A stretch of DNA of 64,000 bases. It comes from Astrocystis sublimbata. Taxonomy: Eukaryota > Ascomycota > Sordariomycetes > Xylariales > Xylariaceae. The notes below the pieces were generated by a model. That model searched no databases, was not told where the DNA came from, and saw nothing but the letters and a program-made list of their open reading frames with translations. Below, one piece after another: positions 62,059-64,000 of this stretch (its first letter is position 1; every line of letters starts with the position of its first letter). Position numbers and translations under genes: made by a program. The stretch lies in the NCBI GenBank assembly GCA_022453515.1, contig JAJNNY010000002.1, forward strand, positions 248,001 to 312,000, in the 5' to 3' direction.

Positions 62059-63937
62059 CTATGGATGGACCCTCTTCTCAACTCGAACATTGGGTAGCTC
62101 CCGTATGTCCACATGCTCATTGTTGCTGAGGTCAATAAGTCGAACGGCATCAACGCCGACGATCCCCTCCTTCAGGGCTAGAAATCTCAGCTCCGCTGCG
62201 TGGCACGTCCCGGGTACGAGGGGGCCAATCCGAACATCCACACTCAGACAGACAAGTTCGGCATTATCAACAACACTACTACCTTGCATGGCATGAACTA
62301 CATTATCATCCAATATAGCCTCTGCCACATTCCTGTCGTGGAGGAGCTTGGAATGACCACGTGTGCCATCCAACGGCGGCCGAGACACGGATGGTGGCCG
62401 GTTGACCCGTGACTCGTTACGTCTCCGCCGAGGAATGACTGCCATTGCGAGTTTCCGCGCTGCCGCGGATTGGTTCGGTGATTGGTTGGTAACGAAGACG
62501 CCCCAGGAAAACTCATCCCCTACTGAGATCTTGCTGGTGGGCGGAGGTGCGGTAAATGTTACTGTAATCCCCAATTCCGGTACCGCTGTCTCCAGCTGTG
62601 TAGTTGAAGCTTCGAGAGAAGGCAGAGCATCTGGTCTCGCGATAGAGGGCGCCGTAAATGATGTTGTACTCTCACCCCCAATGGAAAGTTGGCTTGGTCG
62701 GTGTGCGCGTTGGATCGGCTGCATAGTAGGCCCGTACCCGGGATTTACGGGAACTGTGAAGTCAACTACCGCCGTCCAAGCCATCTCGAGACGAGGCTTG
62801 CTCTCATCGTTTACCATGGCAGTAGCCGTGATTGCGATATGCAGGTCTTGCACTAGATTCTGCGAGACGATATCGGTGTCGACTGGAACAATGCGATATA
62901 TGAAGGACACATGATCGTGCGAGACGCATGACAATGGTAAAGAGAGACCAGCCTGACCTGTCAGGTCCTCCACTACCGCCTCTGGAATCGTCAGAGCAAT
63001 GCTATTGAGGATGATCTCGCAATCGAAGAAGGGAGTGAAATCAAGCTCGAGCATAGCAATCACAGTAGCTGTGGCTGGGGTAGTGTTTGGATGTGTGAAT
63101 TTTATCCGCGAATGGACGGCCGGAAATACCCGTAGCGATAGCTGTGGCAATGACTTGATGGGACGCACGAGACCGCTCGCCTGCTGCGTGAGAGGGGCTA
63201 CACGGGACACTCGCATGGCAGAGAGTCGCGGCGCCACACCACCCAAGGCCGGGTCACTGCCGAATGACCCCAGGAGGTTGATGCTGGAAGCCATACCACT
63301 TGGCATGTAGTTACTCCTCGCTTCGTCAGAAAGAGAGCTGGCAGCAGTTCTCAAGCTCGCCGTCGCAACAAAAACCGCTGAGGGGTTCTGTAGGCGGATC
63401 CTAGGACGGCTCAGGAAAACAGACTTCTTCCATATTGCATAGCTACACCTCACAAGATCCTCATCGTCGCTTGAATGACCATCAGAGGAATCATGAATGA
63501 TTAGGGCCGAGTCCTTGGAACCATCTACAGTGCCATTGTATATGACTTCGGAAGTGAGAGAGCCGTCGTGATCGGGAGCGTGTCCGTTCACGACTTGGGC
63601 CTCCAAGGAGATGGCAAGACTGCCTACAATGGCCTCGGGGCTGTCTCCTTCCCCATGTGGAATCCTGAGCACGAGCACAACATCGACGGATTCATCTGAG
63701 GTCTGCATATGAGCACGGTGAGAATGCGACAACACGGGGATCTGCGAACGGCTCACCAAAAAACAGGGACTCCCGCTGGCCTGTTGTGTCTAGAAAGTGT
63801 TCGAGTGGCGGGCCGCCATCTCGAAAGACTTGATCAGGTTTGAAATCAGTGGCGCGAGGGATGAAGTAGTTGAGGCTCAACAGATCGTCGCCCTGGCGAT
63901 CAGCCTCGGGGCTGGAGAGGGGAGGTTGGTCGCCCAT
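62059..63937 (-). CDS. TRS65: TRAPPII subunit Trs65
   Basis: Exons 63937-63757 and 63695-62059 on the minus strand (61-base intron, GTGAGC to CAG) give 605 aa. The N-terminal module LLSLNYFIPRATDFKPDQVF and the junction motif RESLFFDESVDVVLVLRIP are typical of fungal Trs65. Further on are SIALTIPEAVVEDL and LSIGGESTTSFTAPSI. An Ig-like C-terminal domain starts at ITVTFTAPPPTSKISVGDEFSW and continues through RKLAMAVIPRRRRN to ELRFLALKEGIVGVDAVRLIDL. Trs65 is the fungal subunit specific to the TRAPPII tethering complex, acting with Trs120 and Trs130 on Ypt31/32-type Rabs at the late Golgi. The frame stays open upstream of the ATG at 63937 to the window edge, so an upstream exon cannot be fully excluded, but MGDQPP fits the usual start. 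Confidence 0.92.
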
Positions 63938-64000
63938 TGCGACTGCGCTCAATGGTGAGACCAACAACGTCGAATCGGTCTGGCCTGGAAGAATGAGTGA

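Overview
This 64 kb window is nuclear DNA of a filamentous ascomycete (Pezizomycotina). The introns are 49-160 bases long with GT donors, CTAAC/CTGAC-type branch sites and mostly CAG or TAG acceptors. The conserved genes are fungal (Caf120/Skg3, Utp23, Tvp23, Trs65, a DUF726/Mil1 lipase-like protein, fungal rhodopsin-domain proteins). Long gene-free stretches are dotted with TACCTAGGTA and ACCTACCT motifs, which I associate with Sordariomycetes and some Leotiomycetes. I cannot name the species. I reconstructed 15 protein genes with 25 introns from splice signals and family knowledge; every spliced model keeps an open frame of whole codons.

Layout. 134-4415 (-): Caf120/Skg3 PH-domain protein. 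7109-8985: two diverged direct repeats around a frameshifted SAM methyltransferase (+). 10451-11727 (+): Ptc7/Azr1-type mitochondrial PP2C. 12508-13658 (+): UTP23, a ribosome biogenesis factor. 14880-18480 (+): DUF726 protein. 21250-22701 (+): type I membrane glycoprotein. 23517-24406 (-): TVP23. 24883-26223 (-): DUF3445 haem oxidase-like protein. 27080-28059 (-): small secreted protein with eight mature cysteines, in four exons. 29270-29720 (-): a decayed coding remnant. 30963-32275 (-): rhodopsin-domain membrane protein A. 34577-35870 (+): secreted GH105 hydrolase. 40614-44113 (+): large coiled-coil protein. 46270-46881 (+): GPI-anchored small secreted protein. 48184-48480 (-): small single-span membrane protein. 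52167-52258 (-): tRNA-Tyr with an intron. 52.3-56.5 kb: AT-rich, gene-free. 56533-57874 (-): rhodopsin-domain protein B. 62059-63937 (-): Trs65, a TRAPPII subunit.

The genes do not form one pathway. Conserved housekeeping genes (mRNA decay, rRNA processing, Golgi traffic, mitochondrial phosphatase) alternate with fast-evolving surface or secreted genes set in long intergenic tracts. The latter are the Cys-rich secreted protein, the GPI protein, GH105 and the two 7TM proteins. I see no biosynthetic gene cluster, CRISPR array or intact transposon. The best leads are the methyltransferase between direct repeats, the spliced Cys-rich secreted protein, a Ptc7 intron that stays open and hydrophobic if retained, and the two rhodopsin-domain genes with identical first-exon length.
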